From contig CP136061.1 of assembly GCA_032622095.1 (NCBI GenBank), forward strand, positions 91,611,845 through 91,675,844: a DNA stretch of 64,000 bases, in the 5' to 3' direction. This document shows positions 22,001 through 30,629 of the stretch, one piece after another; positions within the stretch are counted from its first letter, which is position 1, and every line of letters starts with the position of its first letter. A program made the translations under genes and the position numbers. This stretch comes from Siphonodentalium dalli. Taxonomy: Eukaryota; Mollusca; Scaphopoda; Gadilida; Siphonodentaliidae. Below the pieces are notes generated by a model. The model searched no databases and was not told the origin of the DNA. It saw nothing but the letters and a program-made list of their open reading frames with translations.

Positions 22001-24982
22001 GAAAAATGAAGACGTCATGACACGGTTTCTGACGTCATTTTGGATTTGTAGGCCAGAATACAGACAAAAGTTAACAATCCACGACACATCTTATCCACTT
22101 GTCGTGTCGTCTCCATCGTGACAACTGTATGATAAATTACATAAATTACATAAATTATTCTTAGCATTACGTCGCCGATAAAAGGTAAATTTGAGGTACA
22201 GAACGCTGTGTTGTTGCTCCACTATGTGTCACGTACGATTCATAATATTCGAATGTTAGTCTGTTGTGGTTTCTGGGCTAGCTGTTTATCATTTCCTTTT
22301 CATATGTCAATTCAAACTAAACACATGCACGTATTAAACGTATGCATGATACCAGTCTAATTCCCAGTTTGCTGCGATATATCCTCTGCACTTGGTTCTT
22401 ATTTTTGACCCAAAATTGAAAGAATCTTCCTGTGTTTATAGACAAGACACCGCAAAGTATAGCTGGGCAATTTATATGTGTCGAGCCAATCCGCATATGG
22501 CCAGTCAATGAATGTTCAAAGAAAGTTTATTATGACGCTCATCTTCAGTTAGCATCGCTTGCATGGTTTGTTCATCACACTATTTTAAATAACAACATGA
22601 CTGTGTTGAGCTGCCCGCGATATATCTGATTCGTCTGAGCCTGCGGTGTTGTCTGAGCTGGCTCCACACAGAGGCATACATACACATAATGTAAAAAAGT
22701 AATTGGTGGTAAGAACGTTGTATTAAACAGCCATATTGTGACATTCAGCCAGCCAAACACCCACCAGAGTTGGAGGTTAAAGAAACTGCTACAGACTACA
22801 TTTTAACCACCCATTTGATGTATGTTAAAGATGGACTATCTCATTGTAAACATGTGTTATATAGTTACCGGTGTATAAAATATTCGATATGAATCAGAGA
22901 CCCATGTTCGGAAATGCTTCTATCGATTAATATTGATTATATTTCGAATATGTTCTGGTCTAAAAACGTGTGGTTGTTTAGCTAACGAACACTGGTGGTT
23001 ACTGTTAACAGAGAGCGGAAATATTATTTTGCAATTTTGTCACAAATAAACATTAATTAGACTCATTATCGCTTATAACTATCAATTATATGATCCTACC
23101 CTTATTCCATTCAATAAACCCATTCTATAAATTGTGATATTAAACGTTCGTTTAACAACAGGAAATAGTGCCAGGTGACCTTTGACTTCCGGTTTTTCGT
23201 CAGTTAATATTCCGTACGCTACGTCTCAAAATACTATGGATTCCAATAAGTTTCCAACAAACTATCATGAATGAAGAGTTTGAAAAGTTATGTCATTACA
23301 TATACGTCATCGCATGCCTTATAGAAGCCGATGTTAGTTTCGCGTCCCATTTTTTGATTTAAGTATGTTTTGTCGATGTTTTGGATCATGTAATAAATAG
23401 AATCTACAACTCGTCCCCAGTTTATAGCGGAAATTACAAAACTCGTCCAGTAAATTAGGTCTGGTCCTCGCCAAGGGCTCGGTCCAGACCTAAGTTACTG
23501 GACTCGTTTTGTAAATTCCGCTATAAACTGGGGACGAGTTGTAGATCCTATATGTAATAATACAATACACACAATCATTCTGGGACATTTGACCTTCGGA
23601 TCATAGCGATGTGAACACCCTAATGATATATGTCGCTATATGGTATCGCCTGAATGGCCTATTCTAAAAATAGTACAATAAAGTGTCCCACTTAATCATC
23701 TCATTTTATAATAAAATATTCGAAATTAAAAAAAAAATTTAATTGATATAAGCGTTTCCGGGCATGGCTCTTCAATTCATATTTATTATTTATACCCTGG
23801 AAACTAGTGGGCTTATTTTTTATTTTTGTTATTTATTTAATTAAACATTTTTTATTCACAATTTTGAAAAAGCAACGCCGCTATAACCTCCGCCATGGCA
23901 CCCCGAGTCACCATACCACATTTGATTGAAATCGGACCAGCAGTCTTGCAAACAAATCCGGACAGACAGACGGACGGACATACATATCCTACTCTTACAT
24001 ATGTATTTAGCTAAGAAGAGTACACATTGGAGCTTCGAAAGAGTGACATTCGGTATTCATCGGAACTCCTTTCTATACTAAATGGAATATCTTATTCAGT
24101 TAAAAGGTGTACATTGGAATGATGTATTATTCATTTTAATGGACGTCAATGTGGTAACAGCAGATGCCATAAATAAAAAGGCAGAAGGAAGCCTATTTAT
24201 TGAGGGAAATGTTCATTTTTTAAACGTAGTATCTGAACATTTAATATGGGATAACTACTCACCAATGATGAGTTAGTATAGAAAAGGTTTAACTTATTAT
24301 CTGGACATTTACTATGGGATAACTAGCCATCAATGGTGCGTTAGTATAGAAACGGTTAAACTTAGTATCTGAACATTTCCTATCGGATAACTACTCATCA
24401 ACGGTGTTTTAGTATAAAAAAGGTTAAACGTATTATCTGAACATTGATGCTTTAGTATAGAAAGGGTTAAACTTAGTATCTGAACATTTCGTATGGGATA
24501 TCTACTCATCAATGATGCGTTAGTATATAAATGGTATACTGCCTGTGTGTGAAACAAATGTTGCTTCAGTTGTTTTACGTTCTATCCTCTTTGTTTGTTT
24601 GTAGATAACGTGGGCGGACAGTAGTTTTACGTTCTATCCCCTTTGTGTGTTTGTAGATAACGTGGGCGGACAGTAGTTTTACGTTCTATCCTCTTTGTTT
24701 GTTTGTAGATAACGTGGGCGGACAGTTGTTTTTCGTTCTATCCCATTTGTTTGTTTGTAGATACGTGGGCGGATAGTAGTTTTACATTATATCCCCTTTG
24801 TTTGTTTGTAGATAACGTGGGCGGACTTGAAGATATATGACGTGCTGGGTATGGTGCAATCGCACGGATTTGATCCAGATCTGTTCAACAAATTCTCATA
24901 TCTGGCTGCCAACAAGAAGGCCGTAGAAGACAACCCGAAACTATTAGAGTATCTCGCCAAACGCCCGGCCACCCATATATGA
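957..24982 (+). CDS. Sigma-class glutathione S-transferase, complete five-exon gene
   Basis: Five coding exons (957-1089, 1947-2039, 12169-12284, 17730-17834, 24812-24982) total 618 nt and encode 205 residues, the usual length of a sigma GST. All introns are GT..AG and every phase matches (1, 1, 0, 0). The thioredoxin-like N domain (about 1-76) has Tyr8 in the YKLTYF motif, Arg14, Trp39, Lys43, the QMP turn with cis-Pro52 and the Gln63-Ser64 glutathione-binding pair. The all-helical C domain (about 78-205) carries the ITWADL capping box (Thr151, Asp154). By family knowledge it conjugates glutathione to electrophiles in the cytosol or acts as a prostaglandin D synthase-like isomerase; I cannot separate these roles from sequence. 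It could also be an S-crystallin relative, but the retained catalytic Tyr argues for an enzyme. No convincing polyadenylation signal was seen close to the stop. Confidence 0.93.
1735..1840 (+). repeat. Short tandem repeat, about 20-bp unit
   Basis: About five imperfect copies of GGCTAACTGGGACCTT inside intron 1 of the GST gene, with small spacing changes between copies. No function is evident. Confidence 0.7.
1947..2039 (+). CDS. GST gene 1, exon 2 (codons 45-76)
   Basis: The acceptor is TTTTTCCCCAG and the donor is G|GTTAGT; 93 nt, phase 1 at both ends. It encodes [14 protein letters not shown] and then [14 protein letters not shown], the classic glutathione-binding half of the N domain with the cis-proline of QMP and the Gln-Ser pair. 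The length is identical to the exon 2 found at 49322 in gene 2. The 3' part of this exon with its donor reappears as a decayed tandem array 1.4 kb downstream. Confidence 0.93.
2080..3300 (+). mobile_element. Degenerate copy of the ACCGT-rich CACTGT-type element
   Basis: From about 2088 (GCAACATCGCTGCCAAC) this intron-2 segment matches the element at 42193-44779, including the blocks of AACCGT/ACGGT motifs, the CTAACCAATAGTG block near 2520 and the palindrome-poor stretch up to about 3115. The ends are eroded, so boundaries are approximate. No transposase is visible. Confidence 0.6.
3470..4020 (+). repeat. Tandem array derived from GST exon 2 and its splice donor
   Basis: At least six diverged units of about 65-90 bp (near 3482, 3548, 3627, 3717, 3860, 3930). 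The best preserved units contain the string GAGCCACGCGCT then GCTAGATAT, ending in a GGTTAGTA-like donor and a GCATGCACCAGGTA linker. The first part matches exon 2 from its GTGTATACACAGAGC stretch through the donor at 2040. The open frame is lost in every unit. They look like amplified, decayed exon fragments in intron 2. Confidence 0.7.
4025..4935. other. Intron 2 sequence, short duplication only
   Basis: No gene recognised. A duplicated block of about 80 bp occurs at 4449-4560 and 4566-4670, sharing TATTGTTACCTGCGCG and CGTATTGACATCGACATTTC. The rest shows nothing I can identify. Confidence 0.45.
4936..5442 (+). mobile_element. MITE, TIR GGGCGGCGTT, copy A
   Basis: A 507-bp element bounded by GGGCGGCGTT and AACGCCGCCC, flanked by AT on both sides. 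Related copies lie at 13911-14375 and 48632-49124, and an inverted relic at about 45317-45735. It has no coding capacity. Shared internal landmarks are CAAATCGCCATCAACAGAAG near the left end and GCATACCCACCGCCAACG at the right end. Confidence 0.75.
5609..5949. repeat. Palindromic repeat family GAGGTCCCCAGAGGG, one full and one half copy
   Basis: 5609-5701 reads GCAGAATGAGGTCCCC outward and its near reverse complement inward, with a centre near 5655. A second half-palindrome runs 5905-5949. Related full palindromes occur at 18168, 27607, 27896 and 55481. Confidence 0.75.
5955..7630. other. Intron 2 sequence, nothing recognised
   Basis: Only short open frames without protein-like composition on either strand. 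No repeat end, RNA gene or splice-competent GST exon was found. Confidence 0.4.
7637..7908 (-). mobile_element. Non-autonomous Helitron, 272 bp
   Basis: Read on the minus strand it begins TCTACTATATATTTTGG and ends with the hairpin CCCGGACGAAGTCGGG followed by CTAG. It sits exactly between A and T, as Helitrons do. There is no Rep or helicase. Same family as 30010-31184, 35545-36344 and 57614-57996. Confidence 0.75.
8060..8452. mobile_element. piggyBac-like MITE with two long palindromes
   Basis: The right end is TGTTGGGTAAAGGG followed by TTAA; the left end is a worn version (TTAT then CACTTTACCCAACA). Inside are two 67-bp near-perfect palindromes, 8087-8153 and 8236-8302, each starting CCAATGCATTCTCTTATATA. 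The better preserved copy at 45992-46288 has TTAA on both sides, which supports a piggyBac-type origin. Confidence 0.75.
8909..9672. mobile_element. CACTGT-ended DNA element, 764 bp, with empty site
   Basis: Starts CACTGTATTTTG and ends TTTTACAGTG, with CA directly before and after. The uninterrupted duplicate at 8520-8640 supplies the empty site, so both ends are fixed. The interior is rich in ACCGTT and ACGGTA motifs and contains a 58-bp minisatellite at 9432-9606. It appears related to the element at 42193-44779. No transposase. Confidence 0.8.
9432..9606 (+). repeat. Minisatellite, 58-59-bp unit, three copies
   Basis: TATCCTACCG recurs at 9433, 9491 and 9550, each followed by CCAACAGTACAATGTATC (one copy TTCAACAG) and a TACTGTTATTTCAACAG spacer. 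It lies inside the 8909-9672 insertion. Confidence 0.85.
9880..10005 (+). CDS. Possible small acidic exon or ORF, unknown
   Basis: A 41-residue open frame starting [18 protein letters not shown], rich in Asp, Glu and Ser. The composition resembles the disordered start of some transposases and nuclear proteins more than random AT-rich translation, but I recognise no family and see no clear continuation. It lies on the sense strand of GST intron 2. It may be chance. Confidence 0.15.
   Translation: MEDTDNEFSSDSSFERSMNANIYGPDDVIQVMTTYLTVTSP
10010..11300. other. Intron 2 sequence, nothing recognised
   Basis: No exon, RNA gene or transposon end that I can support. A short direct repeat (GGTGTTATGAGC twice near 10260-10285, and GGATGGCAACA twice near 10453-10487) is all that stands out. 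Confidence 0.4.
11302..11460. mobile_element. Foldback MITE, 159 bp
   Basis: The outer 20 bp, GGTTATCATCACCCTGTGTG, pair with the reverse complement ending at 11460, and pairing continues through the whole element to a centre near 11385 (CGACTCGTCCTGCGGACTCG). It is a near-complete hairpin with no coding potential, in intron 2. Confidence 0.75.
12169..12284 (+). CDS. GST gene 1, exon 3 (codons 76-114)
   Basis: The acceptor is CCTGACAG and the donor is AAAAAG|GTATTT; 116 nt, entering in phase 1 and leaving in phase 0. It encodes [17 protein letters not shown] and then [17 protein letters not shown], the first helices of the GST C domain that line the subunit interface and hydrophobic site. 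The phase joins exactly to exon 2 upstream and exon 4 downstream. Confidence 0.92.
12290..12950. other. Intron 3 sequence, nothing recognised
   Basis: Short open frames on both strands have no recognisable domain. No repeats or RNA genes seen. Confidence 0.4.
12956..13330 (+). repeat. Dispersed repeat, copy 1 of 2
   Basis: From GCAGATAATGTGCG to about CCAAAGAGAACTACTCA this segment is repeated at 15889-16170, where it forms part of the interior of a larger inverted-repeat element. Shared landmarks are CCAATTACAGTTTGCATTAA and CCTCTAGAAAACGA. Internal part of a non-autonomous transposon by inference. Confidence 0.7.
13911..14375 (+). mobile_element. MITE, TIR GGGCGGCGTT, copy B
   Basis: The left end is GTGCGGCGTT and the right end AACGACGCCC, flanked by unrelated intron 3 sequence. 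The interior aligns with the copies at 4936 and 48632, including CAAATCGCCATCAACAGAAG and GCATACCCACCGCCAACG. Non-coding. Confidence 0.75.
14604..14742. mobile_element. Small inverted-repeat element, 139 bp
   Basis: TCTAGTGTTTTTAGTGGGTA at the left is matched by its near reverse complement ending in AAAAACACTAGA at the right, about 28 bp of inverted repeat each. Likely a MITE. No coding capacity. Confidence 0.65.
15676..17079. mobile_element. Long-TIR element, about 1.4 kb, with nested repeats
   Basis: About 200 bp at the left (from CAGTGTATGGCG to about 15880) is an imperfect reverse complement of the right end (about 16880 to CCATACACAGTG at 17079). Shared internal landmarks include TTGGTTTATT and ATTTTCAGTTC. 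The interior holds a repeat also found at 12956 and a 27-bp minisatellite. No transposase seen; boundaries are approximate. Confidence 0.65.
16519..16682 (+). repeat. 27-bp minisatellite, six copies
   Basis: Six close copies of ATAAACTGGGGCGCACACT followed by ACAGCGA, with one or two substitutions per copy. It sits inside the long-TIR element at 15676-17079 in intron 3. Confidence 0.9.
17730..17834 (+). CDS. GST gene 1, exon 4 (codons 115-149)
   Basis: The acceptor is CTCCATTTTAG and the donor is TCAGGG|GTACGA; 105 nt, phase 0 at both ends. It encodes [20 protein letters not shown] and then [15 protein letters not shown], corresponding to the helix and loop before the conserved TWAD box. This is the least conserved part of the family. 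The call rests on matching phase on both sides, the LDSLLKE helix and the aromatic-Val step before TWAD. Confidence 0.85.
18168..18260. repeat. 93-bp near-perfect palindrome
   Basis: GCAGAATGAGGTCCCCAGAG and the following bases to about 18214 are mirrored almost exactly by the reverse complement ending at 18260, centred on GCCCGCTATGCGGG. This is the best-preserved member of a family also at 5609, 27607, 27896 and 55481. It can form a long cruciform. Confidence 0.85.
18360..20005. other. Intron 4 sequence, no gene seen
   Basis: AT-rich sequence without exon-like frames. A 12-G run at 19310-19322 followed by TGTCCACCGTGGATAAGG resembles the end of the G-rich repeat at 52800-53030. Nothing else is identifiable. 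Confidence 0.4.
20008..20233 (+). repeat. Tandem repeat, about 113-bp unit, two copies
   Basis: TGGGAGTGTCGT recurs at 20011 and 20124, followed in both by GCCTTGCTG, GGGTCATCG and CTTACTAACTGAGTCATCGG. It makes spurious open frames. Lies in intron 4. Confidence 0.8.
20240..23080. other. Intron 4 sequence, no gene recognised
   Basis: Several 60-108-residue open frames occur on both strands (for example 21361-21687), but none has recognisable domains, good splice context or similarity to the GST. A short TAAATTACA triplication is at about 22135-22157. Confidence 0.35.
23085..23546. repeat. Dispersed element ending in a 145-bp palindrome, copy 1
   Basis: 23402-23546 is a near-perfect palindrome starting ATCTACAACTCGTCCCCAG, with centre near 23473. 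The preceding 300 bp (TGATCCTACCC, CATTCAATAAACCCATTC, GTGACCTTTGACTTCCGG) is also shared with 49822-50360, so the repeat is longer than the palindrome. Confidence 0.75.
24225..24535 (+). repeat. 68-bp tandem repeat, five copies
   Basis: ATCTGAACATTT recurs at about 24231, 24299, 24367, 24434 and 24478, with GGATAACTACTCA and GTTAGTATAGAAA between. The fourth copy carries a deletion. It lies directly upstream of the acceptor-derived 52-bp array, at the 3' end of intron 4. Confidence 0.85.
24569..24827 (+). repeat. 52-bp minisatellite carrying copies of the last-exon splice acceptor
   Basis: Each unit contains GTTCTATCCYCTTTGTTTGT, then TTGTAG and ATAACGTGGGCGGAC, meaning the polypyrimidine tract, the AG and the first 15 bases of the last GST exon. 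Exon-like starts fall at 24605, 24657, 24709, 24761 and 24812; only the last continues as coding sequence. The copy at 24761 has lost one A. The four upstream copies are potential decoy acceptors. Confidence 0.9.
24812..24982 (+). CDS. GST gene 1, exon 5 (codons 150-205 and stop)
   Basis: The acceptor is TTTGTTTGTAG; the TGA stop is at 24980-24982. It encodes [13 protein letters not shown] and continues through FDPDLFNKF and [20 protein letters not shown] to the C terminus KRPATHI. ITWADL is the conserved N-capping box and hydrophobic staple of the GST C domain. The exon begins in phase 0, matching exon 4. The first 15 bases are tandemly copied four times upstream. Confidence 0.93.
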   Translation: MTWADLKIYDVLGMVQSHGFDPDLFNKFSYLAANKKAVEDNPKLLEYLAKRPATHI

Positions 24983-25166
24983 GATAAGAAAATAGGCACC
25001 AATTCATGTTCAGAATCAAAACCGTTACACAAACAGAGGTATCGGTGCATGGGTGACATGATAATACGTTGAAGTATGTTATATGATGTAAATACTGCGA
25101 TTCAGTTTAATTTGGGTTCAATTGGAGTGATAGAGAGATAGTGTGCGGATATACGGGAGAATGATA

Positions 25167-25170
<4 letters not shown>

Positions 25171-25238
<68 letters not shown>
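25171..25238 (+). repeat. (AG)n microsatellite, 34 units
   Basis: An uninterrupted AG run of 68 bases, about 190 bp after the GST stop codon, with GA-rich sequence continuing to about 25450. It may lie in the 3' UTR or just beyond. The Ser/Leu-rich open frames on the minus strand are artefacts of it. Confidence 0.95.
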
Positions 25239-25241
<3 letters not shown>

Positions 25242-25586
25242 AGATAGGGTGTATAACATAGAGCGCTAGCGAGAGAGAGGGGGAGATAGATGGATAGACA
25301 GTAGACAGAAACAAAGAGAAATGGAGAGCACGGAAGAGAGGGGGTAAATGATAGACAACACGAAAGAAACAAAGAGAGAGAGAGATATTTATATATAGGT
25401 ACAGGTGAGACATATATGTAAGAGATCGAAAGTAAACATAGAGAGCAATAACGAGTGATATCGAGAAATAAGATAATCTCTGTCTGTCTCTTCCCACTAA
25501 ACATCGTGCACCCGACTTGCCACCATCAGACCATCAGACCGCCGTCATGACGGTACACACATAGCCAGCATAATATACCCAGTCGC

Positions 25587-25812
25587 TTTAACCCTTTCAT
25601 GACGGGAGCTGCGCTGGTACAGCATTAAAGACCCTGTGTCAGTACATCATGTTATACACGCGAGTCACCCATACATATATAAGAGAATGCAGTGGCTTAA
25701 AAGTTCAAAGTAAATATTGTTAGGCCAATGCATTATCTTATATATGCGATGCTCCCTACATGTATATGAGATAATTTCATGCACACGAGAATGAATTGGC
25801 ACAGGGTTTTCG
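25587..25812. mobile_element. Decayed relative of the TTAA/CCAATGCATT palindromic MITE
   Basis: Starts TTTAACCCTTTCATGACGGG and contains diverged pieces of the CCAATGCATTCTCTTATATA palindrome (near 25675 and 25724) and the GGCACAGGGT tail. Compare 8060-8452 and 45992-46288. The right end is uncertain. Confidence 0.5.
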
Positions 25813-26383
25813 CAAATAGGAAGATCCAGTCATGGAAATATTAAAAGCCGACGATAGTCTATTCAGATTTACGTCTGCGGAAGGGTGCTAATGTTTTGAG
25901 TTCTGTATTAATGGGATCCTCTTCATTACATAATTTGGTCATGGATAAGACTTGGAACTATTTAATTGGAGTTGCGCCGCAAGGCGCAATATAGTCTTTA
26001 TTAGAAAGAGGATAGCATTGGTTATATTTTAATTTCACACAGCAAAACACAAGAAACTGTGCACAGTATATATGTTTGACATATCCATAATTCAGTATAC
26101 GTACATAAATCTAGGAGACATATCTTCGAATTTGTATCAGTGAGCGATATTTATTACAGACACAGATATAAATCTGTTAAGATTGTCGTCGGATTTGAAA
26201 GCGACCACATACTACCCGTCCCATGATGTACGATCCTATCACCATTCTGAATTAATACAATTGCTATTATATGTATATTATATTGAGTATACGTTGTGTT
26301 TTGATTCCGAATAAAAAATATCATTTATAAAGGCAGCCCGTTGTCAAATGTTCTTAGTTCCTGCAATTATTATACCGCTAAAG

Positions 26384-26895
26384 CGGGGGGGGGGGTCGGA
26401 ATAATTGTTCAGGCACGTATGCTGATTTTTTTACTTTCGACCCTTGTTGGGACCCACCCACCCCCGCGTCCAATTTTTCCCCATTTTCGGCAGTTTTTTC
26501 CGACCTTTTTGGACACCCACCCCATTTTAACACTAAAACAGAGATTTGCGGGGGGAATTCACTGTAAACAGTTGCATACTATTTCCCATGGATGTTAATA
26601 TTGACATATAAATAGGAACGAATCATTTTGGGGTCATTCGGTAAAAAAAACATGGCTGCAAGCGGCCATCTTGGATTTCAAAATTTGCAACAAAATAATA
26701 CACGATAGCTGCCTGCAGTCAGTTTAGCAGTTAGAATTACATTATTTCTCTTATTATAAGGTGTTTTAAGCCAAATTCATTGCAAAAACAGTCAAAAAGA
26801 CCTGCAGAAAAACATTTGAGTTGCATAAAAAACATTTTGTTGATCCCATCGACCACCCACCCAACCCGGCATACGTGCCCGGACCCCCCCCCCCT
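26384..26895. mobile_element. Inverted-repeat element with G/C-run ends
   Basis: The left end has an 11-G run with GTCGG and then GGCACGTATGC; the right end has GCATACGTGCCCGG followed by an 11-C run, its reverse complement. GACCCACCCACC-like blocks lie inside each end. The interior contains a GCCATCTTGGATTT motif shared with the 31820-32300 repeat. Non-coding. Confidence 0.55.
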
Positions 26896-27072
26896 TGGCT
26901 AACGATGGTATATCGATGACCGAGCTGTCATTCTCCCGGGCATATATGGTGTCTATTTATGGGAGATAGTATTTCATGCGAACAGCGAAAATGGCCGAGC
27001 GGTTGAAATTGGGACTCAACCGACAAATTATAGACAAGCCGAATGTTGAAATTGCCAGGCATGGCATCTCAC

Positions 27073-27500
27073 TGCCATTTTCGAGCAAATTGTGACGTAG
27101 GCTTCCGGGCCTTAATTTTGCGGATTTGGAAATACAGCCCCGATATTCTTTACCGCCGCATACATGTAAGTCAGTAAGCGGCTTTACAAAATCAGTTGTA
27201 TAATAGTACGACTTCTGTGTTAGATAACTGAGAGCATAATGGCTGTCACGAGAAGTCGATGAAGGAACAAATCGATAAAATATCTTACCGCCATTTTCGA
27301 GCAAATAATAACGCATGTTCCCGGCCCTGAATGTGGTGGATTTTGAAATACAGCCCCGATTATTTACCGCCGCATACATGCAAGTCAATAAGCGGCTTAC
27401 TATATATATCAGATGAAATAATACGATTTCTCTGTTAGATATCTGAGAGCATTATGGCTGTCCAGAGACGTGTATGGAGGAATAAATCGATAACATGGCA
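27073..27500. repeat. Tandem duplication, about 217-bp unit
   Basis: CCATTTTCGAGCAAAT recurs at 27073 and 27290, each followed by the CAGCCCCGAT and TACCGCCGCATACATG blocks. The 143-residue minus-strand open frame across it is repeat-derived. Confidence 0.8.
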
Positions 27501-27587
27501 TTGAGTGTAGCGAGCATGCGTTACTCTCATAAAGATGACAGCCTATAAAATAAACACGAGCGGAATTCGCTGCGATCCGAGTCTGAA

Positions 27588-28018
27588 TTTAGTGTGTCTG
27601 ACATTTGCAGAATGGGGTTATCAGAGGGTGAATTTAGTGACGCCATCCCGCACATCGGGCTATCGTCACCAAATTCACCCTCTGGGAACCTTATTCCGCT
27701 TAGGCCTTAACTTCCTTGGGAGACATAGGGTCGGATTGAAGGTCCCCAGTTGAAGTTGTTGATGTTCACCCATTATTAGTCATCTCGATTATGCATTTTA
27801 TCTTCTGCAAATGAGTGGGTATAGAAACTGAACATAAGGGAAAAAGTAAATAAAAACAATGTTAATTTGATACTTCTCATGAAGAGGATGCCTATGCAGA
27901 ATGAGGTCACGTGAAGGTTAATTTAGTGACGCTAGCCCGCTGTACAGGATAGCGTAACTAAATTCACCCTCTGGAGACCTCATTCTGCAAATGTCAGAAA
28001 CACTATATTCAGGTTTTG
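27588..28018. mobile_element. Foldback element made of two GAGGTCCCC palindromes
   Basis: Palindromes at 27607-27699 and 27896-27988 are themselves enclosed by inverted ends: CTGAATTTAGTG and CTGACATTTGCAG at the left, CTGCAAATGTCAG and CACTATATTCAG at the right. This suggests a complete element of about 430 bp. It ends about 220 bp upstream of the first exon of gene 2. Confidence 0.7.
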
Positions 28019-28235
28019 CTGCGATACGCCCTGGAATCTCACCCCGATTGATTCGGTTTACGGTATCGCTTATATTATGCAAACAACATTGTATTGTGCG
28101 TATGAATAATACCTCTTGCAGTGCATGTAGCCGACACGAAGGACGACGGTGTGTTTCCTGTGCGTACTTAGCGGGCGTGTTGGACACATAATACCGTTTG
28201 TACATGTATCGAAGGTATACTCTTAACATTTTGCC

Positions 28236-28368
28236 ATGCCGTCTTACAAACTTACTTATTTTGATCTGCGGGGGCGAGCGGAATGCATTAGATTCACTCT
28301 GAATTATGCGGATGTGGAATTCGAGGATGTTCGCATTAAAAGTGAGGATTGGCCAGCGATGAAAGCAA
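28236..28368 (+). CDS. GST gene 2, exon 1 copy a (intact)
   Basis: 133 nt in one frame from ATG to donor A|GTGAGT. It starts [16 protein letters not shown], so Tyr8, Gly13 and Arg14 are kept, and ends in EDWPAMKA with Trp39 and Lys43. Relative to gene 1 it is a diverged paralogue that carries the same exon boundary and phase. No exon 2 follows before the next exon-1 copy at 34058. It could be the original first exon of gene 2, an alternative first exon, or a relic of a truncated duplicate. Confidence 0.82.
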
Positions 28369-30009
28369 GTGAGTATAATAATACATATACTTGAATATAA
28401 GGGGTATGCGTTCATGACACCGCACCTGACTCGACGGGAGAGGGGATCTGCAATCACGGGACCGCGCTGTATATTGCATCTTGTCTGATATGATAAGAAA
28501 GTCCCATTTGACACATCCATCGCATCGCCGATCAGGATTTCATTGAAAATAGCGTAAATTACTTGCAAGGAGGACCAGCAGCCGCCAATCCAAACAAGAA
28601 AAGAAGATGCATGCATCAGATCGCCCATGAATTATTTTACAAAAAAATAGTCACATACATTGGGGAAATGTTATAAAGTTAACATTAGAAATTCATATGT
28701 ACGCATCTATCAGAACGAGATATCTGATGTACTCACGACCAAGCACACGATGCTTGCATGGTCAAATTACCACTAGATATGAAGCGTGATCGTGCATGTA
28801 CAATTTGACAATTACATGCTCATAAACGTGGGCTATATGGTTTGCCGATAGATTCAAATCGTGACATCTAATATGCAGTCGGACAGATGCATGAGGGCTG
28901 TACCGTATTCCGAAGACTTGAATGATGCAAAGAGTAAAACCCAAGACGGATGCTGAGAATATAAACGTCAGCTTATCGAGTTGTCACCACAAATACACAT
29001 ATGCAATTTAAGATATATCAAATAGAACATGTTACCTATATAATGAAATGCAATAAAAGTATGTATACCCAACCCCTCGACTACGCAGCTGTGACCAGTT
29101 ATGAGAACATACACAATGTGTATTACACATGAAATATTTAAACCGACCGGACAGTGTTGCATGCAATATAAGTATACTTAACCCCACCCCTTGTGCCGCC
29201 CCTCTGTGACGATGTGATCAGCCTTGATGACATATACACGAAATATCAAGTAGATCAGACAACGTACAATGCAATATAAGTACGCACACCCTAACGCATG
29301 TCCCCACGCCTCTACATACATGGGACGCAGTATAACATGTGAAACATACACATGAATGGTTCAAACAGACATGGTCCCATGCACTTATAAGTGCGTACAC
29401 GCCAATCTCATTTCGCCGCGTCACTCTATGTAACCAGTCGTGAGAACGTGCACATGAAAATGTAAAATATATCCGACAGTGTCACAATCAATATAATAAA
29501 AAGTACATACTGCTCCCCAACCGCATGTCGCCGTGTCCACACACGCGATATATGTGTTTATTAACTCCATAACTGAAGAGCATACATAGTGTTACACAGT
29601 ATTCATAAGTATCTAGATCCGATAACACATTCTATACAATAAATTAGGATATATACATTGCGAAGACAGAATATAGAGAGAGATGGATAGTGCTGGAATG
29701 ACACTGAGTTCAGAGAGATGGAGTGGTATTGTATAACATACACATGACATGTTCAAACCGACCATGCAGACAGCGTTTAATGCAATATAAGTATACCGTC
29801 ACCGTGACGTACACCCCAGCCCTGTGCCATACCTCTGTGCCGATGTGATCAGCACTGATGACGTACACATGAAATAATTACATAGACCAGACAATGACCC
29901 GTGCAATATAAGAACGCACACCCTAACCCCATGTCGCCACGTCTCTACAAGGGACATATTGTGACATGTGCAAATATGCACATGAAATGTTCAAACATAC
30001 ATGGTCCCA

Positions 30010-30629
30010 TCTATTATATATTTTGGAAGATCTGTCTGTGTGTCTGTCTGTGTGTCTGTGTGTCTGTGTGTTCGCGATGAACTCGAAAACGGCCGACCCG
30101 ATTTCGATGAAACTTTGTATGTGGCGCTATTTTCGGCCGGGAACGGGCATAGGACTATTAATTTGCCCGTGCGACGTGAAATTGACCTTGAAATCGGGTC
30201 ATTTCAAGGTCAAACGCCCGAATATTACGGGATTTCGATGAAACTTGGTATGTGGGGGTACCTTCGTACGGGGAGTCTCATAAGCATATTCATTTACCCG
30301 TGCGCGTGACATTGACCTTGAAATCGAGTCAATTCAAGGTCAAATCGCCAATTTTGATGGGATTTCGACGAAATTTGATACATGGGGTTACTTTTGTCCA
30401 CTGAGTGTTTTGGACGGGTCATATCGTGACCCCGACCTCACCTTGACCTTCAAAATGATCAATTCGAGGTCAAATCGGGTAAAACCGGATGGATTTCGAC
30501 GGGCACGTTTGTCAGGTACTTTTGTCCGGGCCATGTTTTGGACTGGTCAAATCGTTACCCCACTTGACCTTGACCTTCAAAATGGACAATTCAAGGTCAA
30601 AGCCCGGACGAAGTCGGGTCACCTTCTAG
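30010..30629 (+). mobile_element. Non-autonomous Helitron, first of a head-to-tail pair
   Basis: Starts TCTATTATATATTTTGG directly after an A. It ends with the imperfect hairpin CCCGGACGAAGTCGGG, then TCACCTT and CTAG. The interior has repeated GACCTTGACCTTCAAAAT and CAATTCAAGGTCAAATCG units and no Rep/helicase frame. The next base pair begins a second element. Confidence 0.85.

Noticed and set aside
24787-25059. 90-residue minus-strand frame
   Set aside because: Antisense shadow of the last GST exon.
25102-25504. Two overlapping Ser/Leu-rich frames on the minus strand
   Set aside because: They are translations of the AG microsatellite and surrounding GA-rich sequence.
26957-27388. 143-residue minus-strand frame with internal repeat
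   Set aside because: The repeat follows a 217-bp DNA tandem duplication that is not in step with a protein family I know.
27918-28628. Longest open frame in the window, 236 residues on the minus strand
   Set aside because: It runs antisense through the GST exon at 28236 and through a palindromic repeat. Composition is not protein-like and no domain is visible.
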